Positions 41,901-53,863 of a stretch of DNA of 64,000 nt are shown in pieces. The first letter of the stretch is position 1, and every line of letters begins with the position of its first letter. Both the position numbers and the translations under genes were made by a program. The notes beneath the pieces were generated by a model. It saw nothing but the letters and a program-made list of their open reading frames with translations. It searched no databases and had not been told where the DNA came from. The DNA is from Obelidium mucronatum (Eukaryota > Chytridiomycota > Chytridiomycetes > Chytridiales > Chytriomycetaceae), in NCBI GenBank assembly GCA_025765595.1, contig JAIVFH010000044.1:62001-126000 (forward strand). Direction: 5' to 3'.

Positions 41901-44900
41901 AAAAACACTACCAACCAGGATGTGTGGCAAAGAACCAAAGAGGAGGCAAATACACAACCAATGGATAGCACTATTCAACAACCTAGAAACTTGCATCAAA
42001 CAGGTCAAAAAATTGGAAGACAGTACAAGGGGAATTAACAGACAAAACAAGAAAAGACTACAAAAGGCTCGAGAAAAGACAGAACATGAATGGGCTAGAC
42101 CACAGCCTGTAAGCCAAAAAGACAACCCCCAAGAAGCAACAAGAAAAGAAACAATAAAATGGTTAGTCGAACAACAAAATGAGGTTAGGAAGAAAATGGA
42201 AAGTGCAACAACGCAAGCCATCACTCAAATGATTGAAGGAAACGTGGCAGCAAGGAACAACAGAATGAACAAAAACACAAAGAGATTCCTTAACAGTGTC
42301 CTTGACAGATTCCACAAGATAGACCTTGATAGAATTAAGGTCACGGACCAAGACGGCAACAACTATATTGAATTCGACAGTGAAGAAGTCAAAGTAGAAG
42401 TGGCGAAACAGATGAGGGAATGGTTCCACAGAAGACCAGATAAAGAGTTCAAAGAGAACTCAATATTCCTCGGCGCGTACAAACCATTGGAAAGTGTAAA
42501 TGAGAACATCTATGAGCCCATGAAAGCAACGGTCACAGAATTTGAAGTTGCCACAGCATTGGAACAGCTTGGGACCAAAAAAGCCCCAGGAACCAGTGGA
42601 ATAACCAAAGAACTAATCTCCAAGGGAGGAAGAGAAAGCTGGAAACTTATAGTAAAAATGATTCAAACAAGTGAGGAATACATGGACTCCCCAACCAGTT
42701 GGCTGCAAGGAATCATAAACCCAATCCCAAAGAACCAAGACTGGGGTGCTGATATATACTCAACAAGACCTATTGCACTCTTAGAAACACTATACAAACT
42801 TCAGGAAATGGTTAAAAAGAACAGACTTATCCCTATCCTGGAAAGAAATAATGTGTTGAAAGGGAGAAACTGCTCAGTCCTTCCTGGAGAATCAACAGAC
42901 CCAGTTATACACTGTGTAAAGGCAATCATAGACCACTGCATCGAAACCAAGAAAGAATGCTACATACTCCTGAACGACATCAAAAAGGCATTTGACTCAG
43001 TAAGCCCAAGGGCAGTAATGAGAAGCCACAGAAGAATTAAGATCCCATATTGCTACTCAGCATGGAAATTCAACACACAACAAAGACTCACAGCAAAAAT
43101 AAGAACCGCGGTTGGGGAAACTGAACAAATACAAATTGGAACAATGATTCAACAGGGGTCAGTCCTCGCGCCTATCGAATGGAGAATATTTTGGGACACA
43201 ATCCTATGTGTGATTGACCAAGAGACCAAGGGAATAACACTAGAAGCAAAGGTTAAAACCAAATTCAATGGAAAAAGATGGGAAACAGAGACGCTATCAG
43301 AAGACATAGCTGCACTGGCATATGTAGACGACACCAGCACTGCCGCTGGCAACTGGGAAGAGCTGGAAAAACAAGCAGCCCTACTATATGAATTCCAAGA
43401 AGGAAATACTATAAAATCCAACACCAAAAAGGTCAAAGTGATTGCCATCAACCCCACAAACCCCAAATCAACCCTGAAGTGGGGCGACCACAGTGAAGTG
43501 GAAGTCTTGGAAAAAGAACAAAGTGAGAGAATACTTGGAAATTACTTCTCAGCCAATAACTCAAACGCGAGAGCGATAGAAGAGATACGCGCCCAAATTC
43601 AAGCCATGGTAAATATCCTGAAGGACAAAAGAATCACTGACAAAAGTGCGATCATGATCATAAACACTGTGCTATTCCAACAAATAAGATACAAATGGCA
43701 GACAGTACCAGTGTCCTCCTCTGAAGTGGAAAAATGGTTCACCCCAATCCTAAGACTAGTAAAACAAAAAGCAAAACAGCCAATTAGCCTGCCAACCTCC
43801 CAACTAAAACACTCACAGATATATAACCTAATTGACTGGAATGACCAATTTATGGTCGACAGTGTCAGCAACCTAATGATACATGTGAACTCTGATGACC
43901 TGATTGGAAGAATAACCAAAATACGACTAGCAAACCTACAAGAAGAACTTGCACTGCCGCACTGCCCCCTTGAGACACCTTTCCCAGCCAAAGTAGGAAA
44001 AGGGACACACCATCTTGCCTCCACACTCAGCAGAATGTTCCAATACAACATTAGCGTAGAAGCAATTAGACACCTGAATCAGGAAGGGGCAGAAAGACCA
44101 GCCTTTGGGAAGGTAGAGGGGGGGAGAACCTCAATGTATCATGCCATAGACAACTGGGCAATGTACAATGAAATCAAACCATACCTCAAGAAATGGAATA
44201 TTCTATTTGTAGAACAAATCCTATGTAGGAACAGCGAAAAAATACTTAGCCAGCAGGAAATGGCTATCAGATATCCAGGCTTCAAAGCAGGGAAAGAAAA
44301 ATGGTTCAGCACCATCACGCAGCTACTTCAAAAAACTACAAGGACAGGTGACCCCACAAGAATAACGAAAATAACCAAAGAGACCCCAAACCCATTTGCT
44401 ACCGAAAAATCAACCGCAAACCTACTAAGCCAAGCAAAGAAACAGGATATAGTATCTTGGACAGACGAGAATGGAAGTAAAGAATATGGACAAATAACAA
44501 AGTACAAACTCGAAAACGGGAGAGTGGAGTACACATTGAAACACCTGAGAGTTGTGCCCCTTGAGACATGCCAAAGTATACAGACCCTCAGCAACTGGGA
44601 TGGGGGAAAAGCACAAATTGGCTCATGCTGGGAAAAAAGCTGCCCAGGATGGCAAGGGGACTCCTGCATAATCGAATGGAATGGAGAAATCCAAAGAGAG
44701 AAAGCAAAAGCCAAAGGGACCCACCCTGTAACTGTTGTAGATGAAAATGAACAAGAAACAGACATGGACGTGGACATATGGGAAATAGAAAAGGCTCCTC
44801 AAGAAGAAACAACATCAGATCCACATAGTGTAGATAGCCTAAGCACAAAGAAAAGCCTACCATGGAGAATAGGAGCGTACGGGAACAGCGCACAAGACGG

Positions 44901-47073
44901 TGCAAACCGGGCCAAGAAATTCTTCAGTTGCAATGACACACAAACACTTGAAGCAATTGGGACCAGGATAGACAAAGGCCCAACCAACACACACGACATC
45001 ATCTACACTGACGGATCCCTGAAAACCATTAACGGAAGGCCCAGCATAGCAGGGGCTGTGTTCGTCAGAGAAGGAATCAGTAATGGAAGACAAGTGAACT
45101 TTAAACTAGAAGGGAACGCTCACTCAACAAATCCGGAACACATGGCAATGAATGCAGCACTTATTGGATGTGGGAATGGCACAAGTACCATCAACATTGA
45201 TAACATGGCTGTAATCACAACCTACGACAGACTCAAAGAACTCAACTTCAGTATCCACCCCAGAGAATTGAACAAGAAAGCAAACATTATGTCCACTGCA
45301 ATCACATGCGAAATAATGAGAGAGAGAAGAAGGGAAGGAATAACACAAATCCCGGAAGTAAAACATGTGAAGGGCCACAGTGGCGAAATAGGAAACGAGC
45401 AAGCTGACAAGGACGCCAACAAAGGCCACATGGCCCCACTGCTGACACAGAACATGCATGCCCAGTCAGGTGTACAATTCATCCTTAAAGCCAATGGGAA
45501 TATAATTGAAGGCGCATATAGAAACAACCTCAAAGAAATTACCAAGGTCGCTGCACACCTGGAATGGATTGACCAACCAAAACACAAGCACATCAAAGAG
45601 GTCCAAGACCTAGTTGACTTGGGACTCACCTTCACGGTAATCCAATGTGGGCACAAGACAACCTCACTGTTCACCAGTGAAAAACTTAGCCACTACCGGA
45701 AATACCTGATAAATGCGACACACAGACAGCTCCCAACCCAAAAGGAGATGAGACGAAGACACCAAGACCTATACCCAGATGGATGCTGTAGGGTATGCCT
45801 AACGGACGAGGAAGAAACCAACGAACATCTGTGGAACTGCCCAGCAACACAGGAGATCAGAGAAGAAATCATGACCAACTTCATTGAAACACTGAGTACA
45901 AAAATTGAGGAAGAATGCCAGAAAGAAAACAAGGGGAAACAACAGCAACCCAACCGCCCTGAGGAAGGAGGGTCAAGGTTGCCAACCAAGAGCAACCTGG
46001 AAGGAAAAATGGAGAAAGAGGATAATCTTACCCAGGAAGAAATCAGACAAAAACTAGGAAAATGGTTCAGAAACTGGACGGGACGACCACTAACACAGCA
46101 AATAGAGGAAGAGGAAGATACAATGAACATAAAGACAGATAAATTCACATTTGAACAGGTTGCAGGGTATGGCCTAATACCAGAAGTAACACATGAATGC
46201 ATCAAAAGATGTGGAGTCCAGAAAGCTGAAAATATAAGGAGAATTATAATACAAACCTGGAAGGACCTAAGATACGAAGTAAAGGAAAAAATATGGAAGT
46301 ACCGCAACGAAAAGACAATTGAATTTGAACTTACATGTGGAATCACCGAAAAAGCCAAGGCAAGGAGGAAGGAGAAAAGCTCCACTAAAGAGGGGCCTAG
46401 GAACAAAACCACAGAAAACAATGGAACAAGGACAACCAAAAACACAAAAATCAAAAATGGAACAACATGCCAACTATGTGAAGGAGAAATAAACCCAACC
46501 AGGAAACACGAATGCTCAGGAAGAATGGGGAGAATCAAAAAGGCGATCAAAACTCTAATTGAAGATCGAAAAGGAATCAGGAAAATACAACCCGGCTGGA
46601 CCTCAACATCGAGTAGATACATGAATGCATACACAAAAAACGAAGAGTTCGAATACAAACCCAAAATGAATCAGAAACCGGAAAACAAGGCCAGAAAACA
46701 GAGTACAACAGAAACCCAAAGAGCACAAGAAGGAAAAAGGAAGGAAAAGAGGAAACTAGAAGAACTGCAAGACTTTGAGGACAGAGCGTTCAAGGAACTA
46801 AGAAAAGGCAAAGTGACACTGGACCAAATAAGCCAAGAGATAGCGGAAGAGAGGCAAAGACTGGGAATACCTGACGAGCTCGAGGAAGAGGAACCGTCAC
46901 GCCCAAGGAAACCAGGAACAAGCCAAAGCCCAACGCGAGGGGAACCCCAAGGAACGACCAACTGCCAAGGGGGAGAGGGAACGGGGGAGGAAACGGGGGA
47001 GGAGGGGAGGCGGGATGGGGGCTCTCTTTTTCCCCACAGGGGTTTTTTAATGAGGCCCCCGGAAGGTCTCTAA
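38964..47073 (+). CDS. LINE ORF2 polyprotein (APE, RT, RNase H), split by nested insertion
   Basis: Reads 38964-39922, then, after the nested element, 40923-47073; removing one 16-bp duplication restores a single frame of about 2370 codons. Parts: a basic N-terminal extension; endonuclease motifs ATYNCRGLND, QETKCTEKQA, SGDLNE, YSDHTPV; RT motifs NDIKKAFDS (A), QQGSVLAPIEW (B) and AYVDDTS (C, 43318-43338); and RNase H (TDGS at 45010, then HMAMNAAL, NIDNMA, GHSGEIGNEQADKDAN). A Cys/His finger CRVCLTDEEETNEHLWNC and a C-terminal knuckle CQLCEG...HECSGRMG follow. It overlaps ORF1 by ATGA, suggesting stop-restart translation. Confidence 0.9.
39907..39922. repeat. Left target duplication of nested LINE
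   Basis: Sixteen bp, gcaccgaaaaacaggc, repeated exactly at 40907-40922. Confidence 0.95.
39923..40906 (+). mobile_element. Nested 5'-truncated LINE copy
   Basis: A 984-bp insertion ending in poly(A) (about 40892-40906). Its reading frame (about 39956-40638) matches the C-terminal part of ORF2 of the outer element (KEKIWKYRNEKTIEFE, CQLCEG...HECSGRMG, IQPGWTTTSSKYM) but differs at many residues, and its 3' UTR is different. It is therefore a related subfamily, not a copy of the host element. 5' truncation and a 16-bp duplication are typical of target-primed reverse transcription. Confidence 0.92.
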
Positions 47074-47292
47074 ATGTGGAAGCTCCTGGTGAGCTGGGGG
47101 ATGGGAGGGGGGAGACGTTATGGGTGGTAGTAGACGGGAGGTCTACAAAGGGGTTGGGGCGCTAGCTGTGCCTACAAGCCAGAATGTGGAGTCGGGTCTT
47201 ATCATACTGCTTCAGGAATGGGGGAGGAATGGTAGTTCGGCAAGGTGTTTATTACAAAATACATCCATATCAAATTCAAAAAAAAAAAAAAA

Positions 47293-48010
47293 CGCCATGA
47301 CTTTTGACGATGCATCTCTTGAATCCACATTTGAAATTGTTGCAAACACAGCGGCAGCAGTTGACGCCAATCACCAACCGCAGCTACAATCTGATTCAAA
47401 GACTCTATTCATCACATGCTCAACAGTTGCTCCTGGTCTTGTCGAAAAATTGTCTCACCGCCACTCTGACAAAATAACTTTACTCTCTGCACCCGTATTC
47501 GGTCGCCCCGATGCTGCAGCGAATAAGCAACTGGTTGCTGTCCTCGCCGGTGGCTCCGATCGCGAAAAGGAGATTGTAGCGCAATATTTGGAATTCACAA
47601 CACGCAAAATCACAATCTTGAACGGCCCTGCGCATACAGCAAATGTCCTCAAACTCACTGGAAACTTTTGCATCGCGTCAGTGATTGATATGCTTGCCCA
47701 AGCGCAGACATTGGCGCAAAAGAATGGGGTTTCTAGAGACGCGGTTGTGGACATTGTGAGTGCATTAATGCCTGGACCGATTGTAAGTGGTTATTCTTTG
47801 CGAATCGCGGCAAATGATTTCGCGACTGGGTTTACTGTTGAGGGTGGGTTGAAGGATGTTGGGTTAATGAAGCAGTTGGCTGTGGAATCTGGAGTCAGTT
47901 TACCGTTCGCTGATGTTGTCATGGATCACTTGGAAAGACAGAAGGAGGATGATAAGGATTTGGATTGGGCTTCTTTGGCGCAGGTTGTGAGAAAGGATTC
48001 GGGTCTTTGA
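47293..48010 (+). pseudogene. 3-hydroxyisobutyrate-dehydrogenase-like gene, 3' part after the LINE
   Basis: Begins with the second 18-bp target duplication and continues the same codons (AMTFDD then ASLESTFEIV). Encodes the rest of the NAD-binding domain (LFITCSTVAPGLVEKL, SAPVFGRPDAA) and the all-alpha domain with the conserved GPAHTANVLKLTGNF (substrate/catalytic Lys in the helix) and VEGGLKDVGLMKQLAVESG. The stop is at 48008-48010. Intact apart from the insertion. An internal ATG (47297) could give an N-terminally truncated product lacking the dinucleotide-binding loop. Confidence 0.85.
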
Positions 48011-48070
48011 ATCGGTTTATTTTGCTATGCGACTGTCTTTAATTTTCCATACCGAATGAAATCCCTTCTT

Positions 48071-48532
48071 TCATTTCGTTTTCGATGGTTCGTGCATTGT
48101 TGACGGCGCCCATTCTCGTTCAAATCGTGTCTTTGTCCAGTGAGGGACCCAGTGTGCAGGTTTGATTCCGTTTCTGAACCGCTTAGAATGAACCCAATAT
48201 TTCTGCTCGGGAAGCATTTCAGATTCCCGTGGCATTGCATCGGCAAAGTCCTTTTTTGTTTTGGCAGGTTTCAATGTTTTAGTTCAGACTACAGAGACCG
48301 CTCACGCAGATCCAACACACCAATGCTTTCAGAGATACTCCAGATTTAATGATAGTTTCCACGACGTTATCGACAGCCCGCAGTCTCAGTCTGTGTCGAT
48401 ACTTTTGGCTCTGAGTGAGAGTAAATCGCCGCTTCCTACCAGCACCCTCCACTATTAGCTACACGTATCAGATCTTAATCTAGAAATCACTCACCATACA
48501 AGACCTCCCAGTGACACTAGAGATGCAAACAT
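48071..48532 (-). CDS. MRPL31: Mitochondrial large-subunit ribosomal protein mL60
   Basis: Three exons, 48532-48495, 48435-48321 and 48250-48071, with 59- and 70-bp introns and consistent phases; about 110 residues. The tiny first exon encodes MFASLVSLGGLVW; then RLRLRAVDNVVETIIKSG and DFADAMPRESEMLPEQKYWV, matching the fungal mL60 (yeast MRPL31) pattern with RLRAVD and MPRE..M.P..KY. The C-terminus is basic (GIKPAHWVPHWTKTRFEREW). Acts in mitochondrial translation. It is divergent to LHS1, with 61 bp between start codons. Confidence 0.85.
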
Positions 48533-48593
48533 GGTTCTCAGCCAATAAGAAAACGCAAAGTCGAGAAAAATAAAAAATAAAATCAATCTTTTG
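48533..48593. promoter_or_regulatory. 61-bp shared promoter of MRPL31 and LHS1
   Basis: Separates ATG 48532 (minus) from ATG 48594 (plus). It contains a CCAAT box (agccaataag) and an A-rich tract. Confidence 0.5.
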
Positions 48594-51500
48594 ATGAAAT
48601 TCGAGCAATTCGCCCTTCTCGTCCTGGCGTTGTTCCATCCCATCGCTCAAGCGTCGGTAAAACTATTTTAGACCTTGACATACAACGCAAAAAAATAACT
48701 GAGTAAAACTTTTGTAACAAAGGTGATTGGAATCGACTTTGGAAGTGATTGGTTCAAAGTATCGATCGTAAAACCTGGAGTTCCTTTGGACATTGTTCTT
48801 AACAGAGAATCAAAGCGGAAGACGGATTCTTTGGTTACAATCAGAGACGGGATCCGATACTTTGGAACAGATGCTGCTGGACTGGTGAGTTTTTTGCTGA
48901 CACCTTGAGAAATGCCACGTTGGAATTGCTTGCCTTCTTTTAACTAACGTACAACCAACACATCCAGAGTACTCGATTTCCTGAAACGACTTATCCGTTC
49001 ATTAAGAATCTTTTGGGACTATCTTACAATGACCCCATCGCTGTTGAATATCGGGCCTTGTACAGCAACAACATGGTCCCCGAACCATTGAGAAACACCT
49101 GCGCCTTCTCAGTTGGAAAGGAGGGAACTGTTTATACTGTGGAAGAATTACTGGCCATGCAACTTGCCCATGCTAAGAGACAGGCTGAAATTTCTGGAGG
49201 AGAAGGAGTTAGCGGAGCTGTAATCACTGTAAGTCACTCTCTTTGGGATAAAGTAATACGAAAATCATTCTTCCGGTGTTTCATCGTGTTATTCCTTGAT
49301 GGTATTGATAGGTTCCTGCCTACTTGAACCACTTTGAACGTCAATCCATTGTTGACGCCGCTGAAATTGCTGGTGTTCGTTTACTTCAATTGATGAACGA
49401 TGGAACTGCCAGTTAAGTAATCTCTGTTAACCCCCCTCTCATTGGGCAGGCTTTTTTTAAACCTCGCTTTTACATCAATAGTCGCCCTCAACTACGCCAT
49501 GACCCGTACAATCACCGACCCACAATACCACATCTTTTTCGACATGGGAGCGGGATCCACCGTAGCCACCCTCGCCCGTTTCACATCCCAAAAAGTCAAA
49601 AAAGTGCAAGTCCCCACAATCGAGATCCTCGCTGTCGGATACGACAAGAAACTGGGTGGAAAAACGTTGGACATTAAGTTGCAAAAGTTTTTGGCCAAGC
49701 AGTTCATGAAGAGTGCGACTGGAAGCAAAGCGCAGGAACCCATCTTGAATAACGCGAGGAGTATGGCAAAGTTGTTGAAGGAAGCGAATCGTGTGAAGCA
49801 AATTCTTAGTGCGAATACCGAGACGATTGCGAGTGTTGAAGGGTTGCACGAGGAAATTGATTTCAAGGCCAAAGTTACTCGATCGGAGTTGGAGACTTTG
49901 ATGGGTGCGGATTACTTCAAAAAAGTCCTGGAGCCAATTAAGCGTGTCTTGAAGGAGGCTGACGTTCCACTGGTAAGCTGGTGGTTGCAGTGATATGTTA
50001 TCTCAACCTTTCATTTTACCAGAAAAAACTCGACTCCCTTATTCTCGTTGGAGGTGCTGTTCGTATTCCATCGGTCCAAACCGCTTTGAAGGAGCTTGTT
50101 GGAGAGTGAGTACCTTTGTATCTACTCTATGTACAATTTCTCATAGGGTATCGCTTTGCTACAGAGACAAGATTGCGCAAAACGTTAACCAAGATGAAGC
50201 CAACGTTCTCGGCGCTGGATTCCGCGCTGCGGGTATCAGCAAGCAATTCAAAGTCCGTGAAATCAAAATCAAGGATATCGCACAAATCCCGATTGAAGTC
50301 ATTTACAACTTGGAACCACAAGGTAAAACCGCTTCCGCAATTTGTGAAAATGGGATGTTTTTTGTTTGTGGAAATGCTCATTCACTTCTTCTTTGGAGAC
50401 AGGATCCGAAACTGTGGGCAAAACCACCCACACTACATTATACACAAAGAACACGACCCTGCCATCAAAGAAACTCATGAACTTCAAGCGAACGACAGAC
50501 TTTTCCTTCCAACTCGCTTACAGAGACACTCAGACTCCCATCTTGAGTGGAAAAGTATCTGGAGTCGCAGACGCCATCGCCAAACACAAGGAAACTGCCG
50601 CCGAATTACCCAAAGTCCAGGCTCAAATTGATTTGACGGATAGCTTGTTGTTGAACGTTGAGTCTGCAATTGCGAGTTTTGAGTTGAAGCCTGTTGTTGC
50701 TGCCAAGAAGGATGGAGGAAGTATTGCGGAGAATGTCATGAACTTTTTTGGGGGCAAGAAGGATAAGAAGGAAGATGGAAAAAAGGAAGATGGAAAGAAA
50801 GAAGATGTTAAGAAGGACGAGGCTGAACAAAAGGGAGAGAAGACTGAGGTATAGAATACCTTTCTGGTTAAATCTACGATTCTACTCACTATGATAATTT
50901 AGAAGGAATCCGACAAGAAGGACGGCGAAAAGAAAGAAGACGAATCAAAGAAGGATGAATCCAAGAAAGAAGAAGGCAGTGCCAAAAAGGATGACAAGAA
51001 AGCTGATAAGAAAGCTGACAAGAAAAAGAACGCCACTGAACCAGCCAGCAACAAAATCACCACCGAAAAAGTCAAGCTGACCGTCGAGCTCAAGTATGAG
51101 ACATTGCCACCTTTGACTCAAGAAGTGAAGGATGCTGCCAAGAAAAGGTAAAACTGAATACGTTACAAGGATTGAATTCGTTTGTTTACTTACTCACCAT
51201 ATTCGCATCTTCTACAAAAACAAAGATTCGCAGCAATGGATGAAGAAGATGCCTCCCGCCGTGCCAGAGAAGAAGCCATGAACAACTTGGAAGCCTACAT
51301 TTACTCAACCCAAGAGTTCCTTGAATCCGAAAAGCTCCTCCTCGTTTCCACCGAATCCCAACGTGAAGCTCTTTCTGAAAAAGTCGGAGCCGCCGCCGTC
51401 TGGTTGGACGACGTTGGTTTTGAGGCAGCCACTCCCGAACTCAAGGAACAACTTGCACTTGTGAAGACTGTCCGCGCCCCAATGTACCACCGCGTTCAGG

Positions 51501-52036
51501 AACTTGAAAAGAGGCCGATTGCTGTTGCAGGGTTCCGCGAGACTCTTGAAAAGGCGACCCAGTTTGTGGAAGGTATTCGGTTGAATAACACGGCGGAAGG
51601 ACACATCTTTTTTGGATTGTATGAGGAATCTGAGTTCGAAGCAGGGCATGTTTTGATCAAGGAGGCGGAAGATTGGTTGGTCAAGAAGGAGGAGGCTCAG
51701 GCCGCTGTTGCAGCTCATGAAACTCCTGCATTTAAGGCCAAGGAAGTCGATGCGAGGGCTGAGGAGTTGATTAGCGTGATTGTGCGAAAGTTCAACAAGA
51801 TGCCAAAAAAGCCAGTGGTGAAACCAACCAAAGCACCGAAGACTACCACTACAACAGCAACGAGCGATGCGGCTGGCAGTGCTGAAACTGAGAAACCAGC
51901 TGCCACCGAGACGCCAGTTGCTGGAGGCGAGAAGGGATCTGAGAAAGCTCCAGTTGAGGATGGATCCGAAACTAAGGAAGATTCATCTGAAAAGTGGGAT
52001 GATGGGTCTAACGATCAGGAACACAGTGAATTGTAA
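48594..52036 (+). CDS. LHS1: ER-lumenal Hsp70 nucleotide exchange chaperone (Lhs1/HYOU1/Grp170)
   Basis: Ten exons fit in phase: 48594-48656, 48723-48884, 48968-49228, 49312-49411, 49482-49972, 50023-50105, 50165-50322, 50403-50848, 50903-51147, 51226-52036. Exon 1 encodes a signal peptide (FALLVLALFHPIAQA). The Hsp70 ATPase domain starts VIGIDFGSDWFKVSIVKPG, with RFPETTYPFIKNLLG, VPAYLNHFERQS, FDMGAGST and LILVGGAVRIPSVQ. A long Lys/Glu/Asp-rich loop separates the substrate-binding beta domain from the helical C-terminal lid, typical of Grp170. The chain ends in HSEL, an HDEL-like ER retrieval signal. Acts with Kar2/BiP in protein import and folding. Confidence 0.93.
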
Positions 52037-52130
52037 AACTTGCGTCGGCGCAACCCAATAGTAAAACAACTTATAATATTTTTAAATTGGTTGAGTTTAT
52101 TGTTATCTCTATTCTACAAACAAAGACGTA

Positions 52131-52760
52131 TCAAAGCAACTCCTTTTCAATACGCTCACGAATAGAATCTCGAACAGTCGCGTATACCGCCAACTGCTCC
52201 TCCTCTGTTCCAGTCGCTTTGCTTGGGTCTGGGAAACTCCAGTGCAATCTGTTCTTGCCCCTCTTGAAGTACGGGCAAGCCTCATTGGCGTTATCACAAA
52301 CGGTAATGACATAGTCGAATTCAGTGTCCAAAAACTGATCCAAGGTTTTGGAAAAGTGGTGGGAGATGTCAATGTCGATAGCAGTCATTGTTTTGAGTGC
52401 CAGCGGGCGGACGTGAGTTTCCTCCGTTCCTGCGGATTGAGCAAAGTATGTGGATGAAGCCAAGCCGTTCAAAAGTCCTTCGGCCATCTTGCGTTGGCAA
52501 AGTATGTGTGTGTGTTTAAGTACCATTTCCAGGTAAGCTCCCCATTAAACTCGAAATACCTGGCTTCTGGCACTGTTGTGAGTGCAAAGAAAGAGGACTT
52601 GCTTCTTGGTGGTTGGAACTTCAACTGATGCAGCGGAAGCGACAAGGGGCTTATACTCAGTGACAGTTCTGACCTTGGTGACCTTGATCAACTTTCCAGG
52701 ATTTGTTGGGTCTCCTGAAGTAGTCACTGTAGTAGTCGTTGTCGTTGTCTTTGTCGCCAT
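52131..52760 (-). CDS. Low-molecular-weight phosphatase / ArsC-type arsenate reductase
   Basis: Two exons, 52760-52560 and 52487-52131, joined in phase 0 across the active-site loop; 185 residues. The first 45 residues are Thr/Val-rich, without a clear role. The P-loop CTHNSARSQMAEGLLN (Cys-x5-Arg-Ser) is the LMW-PTP/ArsC catalytic site. Further motifs are SAGTEETHVRPLA and YVITVCDNANEACPYF with two extra Cys, and HWSFPDPS with the Asp that acts as general acid. This set is that of bacterial-type arsenate reductases, which relay electrons through Cys residues. Probably reduces arsenate; a protein phosphatase role is the alternative. It is convergent with LHS1. Confidence 0.85.
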
Positions 52761-52941
52761 TGTAATGTTTTTAGGTCTCTTTCCAAATTGACGAAAAGTT
52801 CACGATACAAGCCTTTTAAAGAAATCATAAAAATCGATAATTGATAATCAAATAATCGAAATCCAACAAAAAGAGATAGAAATACTATAATATTCATAAG
52901 ATTTTTATTCACTGCCTAATAGGGGAGCCCCTTCCCTTATT

Positions 52942-53863
52942 CTACTCTTCAGAATCAGCCGTGACACCAATCTTTGCCAACTGCGCGTCAATCTCATCAA
53001 AGTCGATATTGGACGCGACTGACATGGCGCTCTCAGGACGCACGGTGAGATCCACGTCAGGAACCTTGTATGTCTTCCAGTTAATGGTACTGATATCAAT
53101 CGGTTCATAAACGAAGACCTTCGCGGGCGTATTCTTGCTGAATAAATTCCTCCATATCGGCATGAGTATCCTCCATCGAACGGAGTCCACCAAAATCAAC
53201 AGGGATTTGGGAGGTTTCCGTAATGAAATTGGAGAGCTCAGCGGGTTTGAGGAAGTGGGTGTTGGAATATACGACACTCTTGATGATTTTCATGACAGCA
53301 GTCCACAGGCGAACAGCGGCCTTGCTTGCATTAAAAATGAAAACAGCGGAAACGTCAGTTTTGACAGTTCGGCATGACGTGGCTTCGTCGATGCACTTGA
53401 ATTCACTGGGGCGAAAGTTTTTGAGCTTAAAACCAAGGGCGTCAACGAGGAGGTTGTAGTTGGTTTCTTGCTCGTTCTTTTCGTGGCATTGGCGGAGATT
53501 CCAGAAATGGAACCACATTGAAAAGTTTCCGTAGTGTTGCTTAGGGATGGCTCGACTATCCCTGGCGATTCGGAATAACATGAGTGGTCTTCCGTTGTTG
53601 TCTTTTGCAGTTGGCAGGAATGTGAGAACTCCAACGAGCAAGAAAGCGTGGATGTGAACGATTGATACACGCTTGCTTTGGTGACCGAGGATTTCCTTGT
53701 GCCATTTCGCGCAGTTTGTGAGTGCTTTGAGTGTCTCATGGACGTCGTTCTTGTGGAAGGCCAATGACCTGGCGATAATGTATTCTTCGAAGTCAGCGTC
53801 GCGCAAGAATGCGTCCTTTTCTATGGATTCTTGAAGGTTGGCGAGAGCTTGTTCGAAAGACAT
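52942..53863 (-). CDS. CRAL-TRIO (Sec14-like) domain protein, one frame break near the 3' end
   Basis: Starts at ATG 53863 (MSFEQALANLQESIEKD). An N-terminal CRAL-TRIO helical region is followed by a lipid-binding domain with NGRPLMLFRIARDS, a central segment with KAAVRLWTAVMKIIKSVVYSNTHFL, and PVDFGGLRSMEDT, which corresponds to the conserved PxxxGG end of the fold. Likely binds or transfers a small lipid at membranes. After EEFIQQEYA the frame shifts: the other frame continues AKVFVYEPIDISTINW and ends in an acidic tail at 52942. A surplus C (GGG at 53125-53127, plus strand) explains the shift. Probably an intact gene with an indel or assembly error. Confidence 0.75.

Larger units (their letters stand above)
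35841..47292 (+). mobile_element. Non-LTR retrotransposon (Tad/I-like, APE-RT-RNase H), 11.45 kb with nested copy
   Basis: Bounded by perfect 18-bp target duplications (35823-35840, 47293-47310) and ending in a poly(A) tail (about 47278-47292). Layout: a 5' UTR (35841-36156) with a 9-bp-stem hairpin at 35911-35937, ORF1 (36157-38967), ORF2 (from 38964) and a G-rich 3' UTR. ORF2 encodes an endonuclease, reverse transcriptase and RNase H, the set found in I-group/Tad-type LINEs. A 984-bp relative is nested at 39923-40906. Without it both ORFs are intact, so the element was probably autonomous and is young. Confidence 0.93.
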
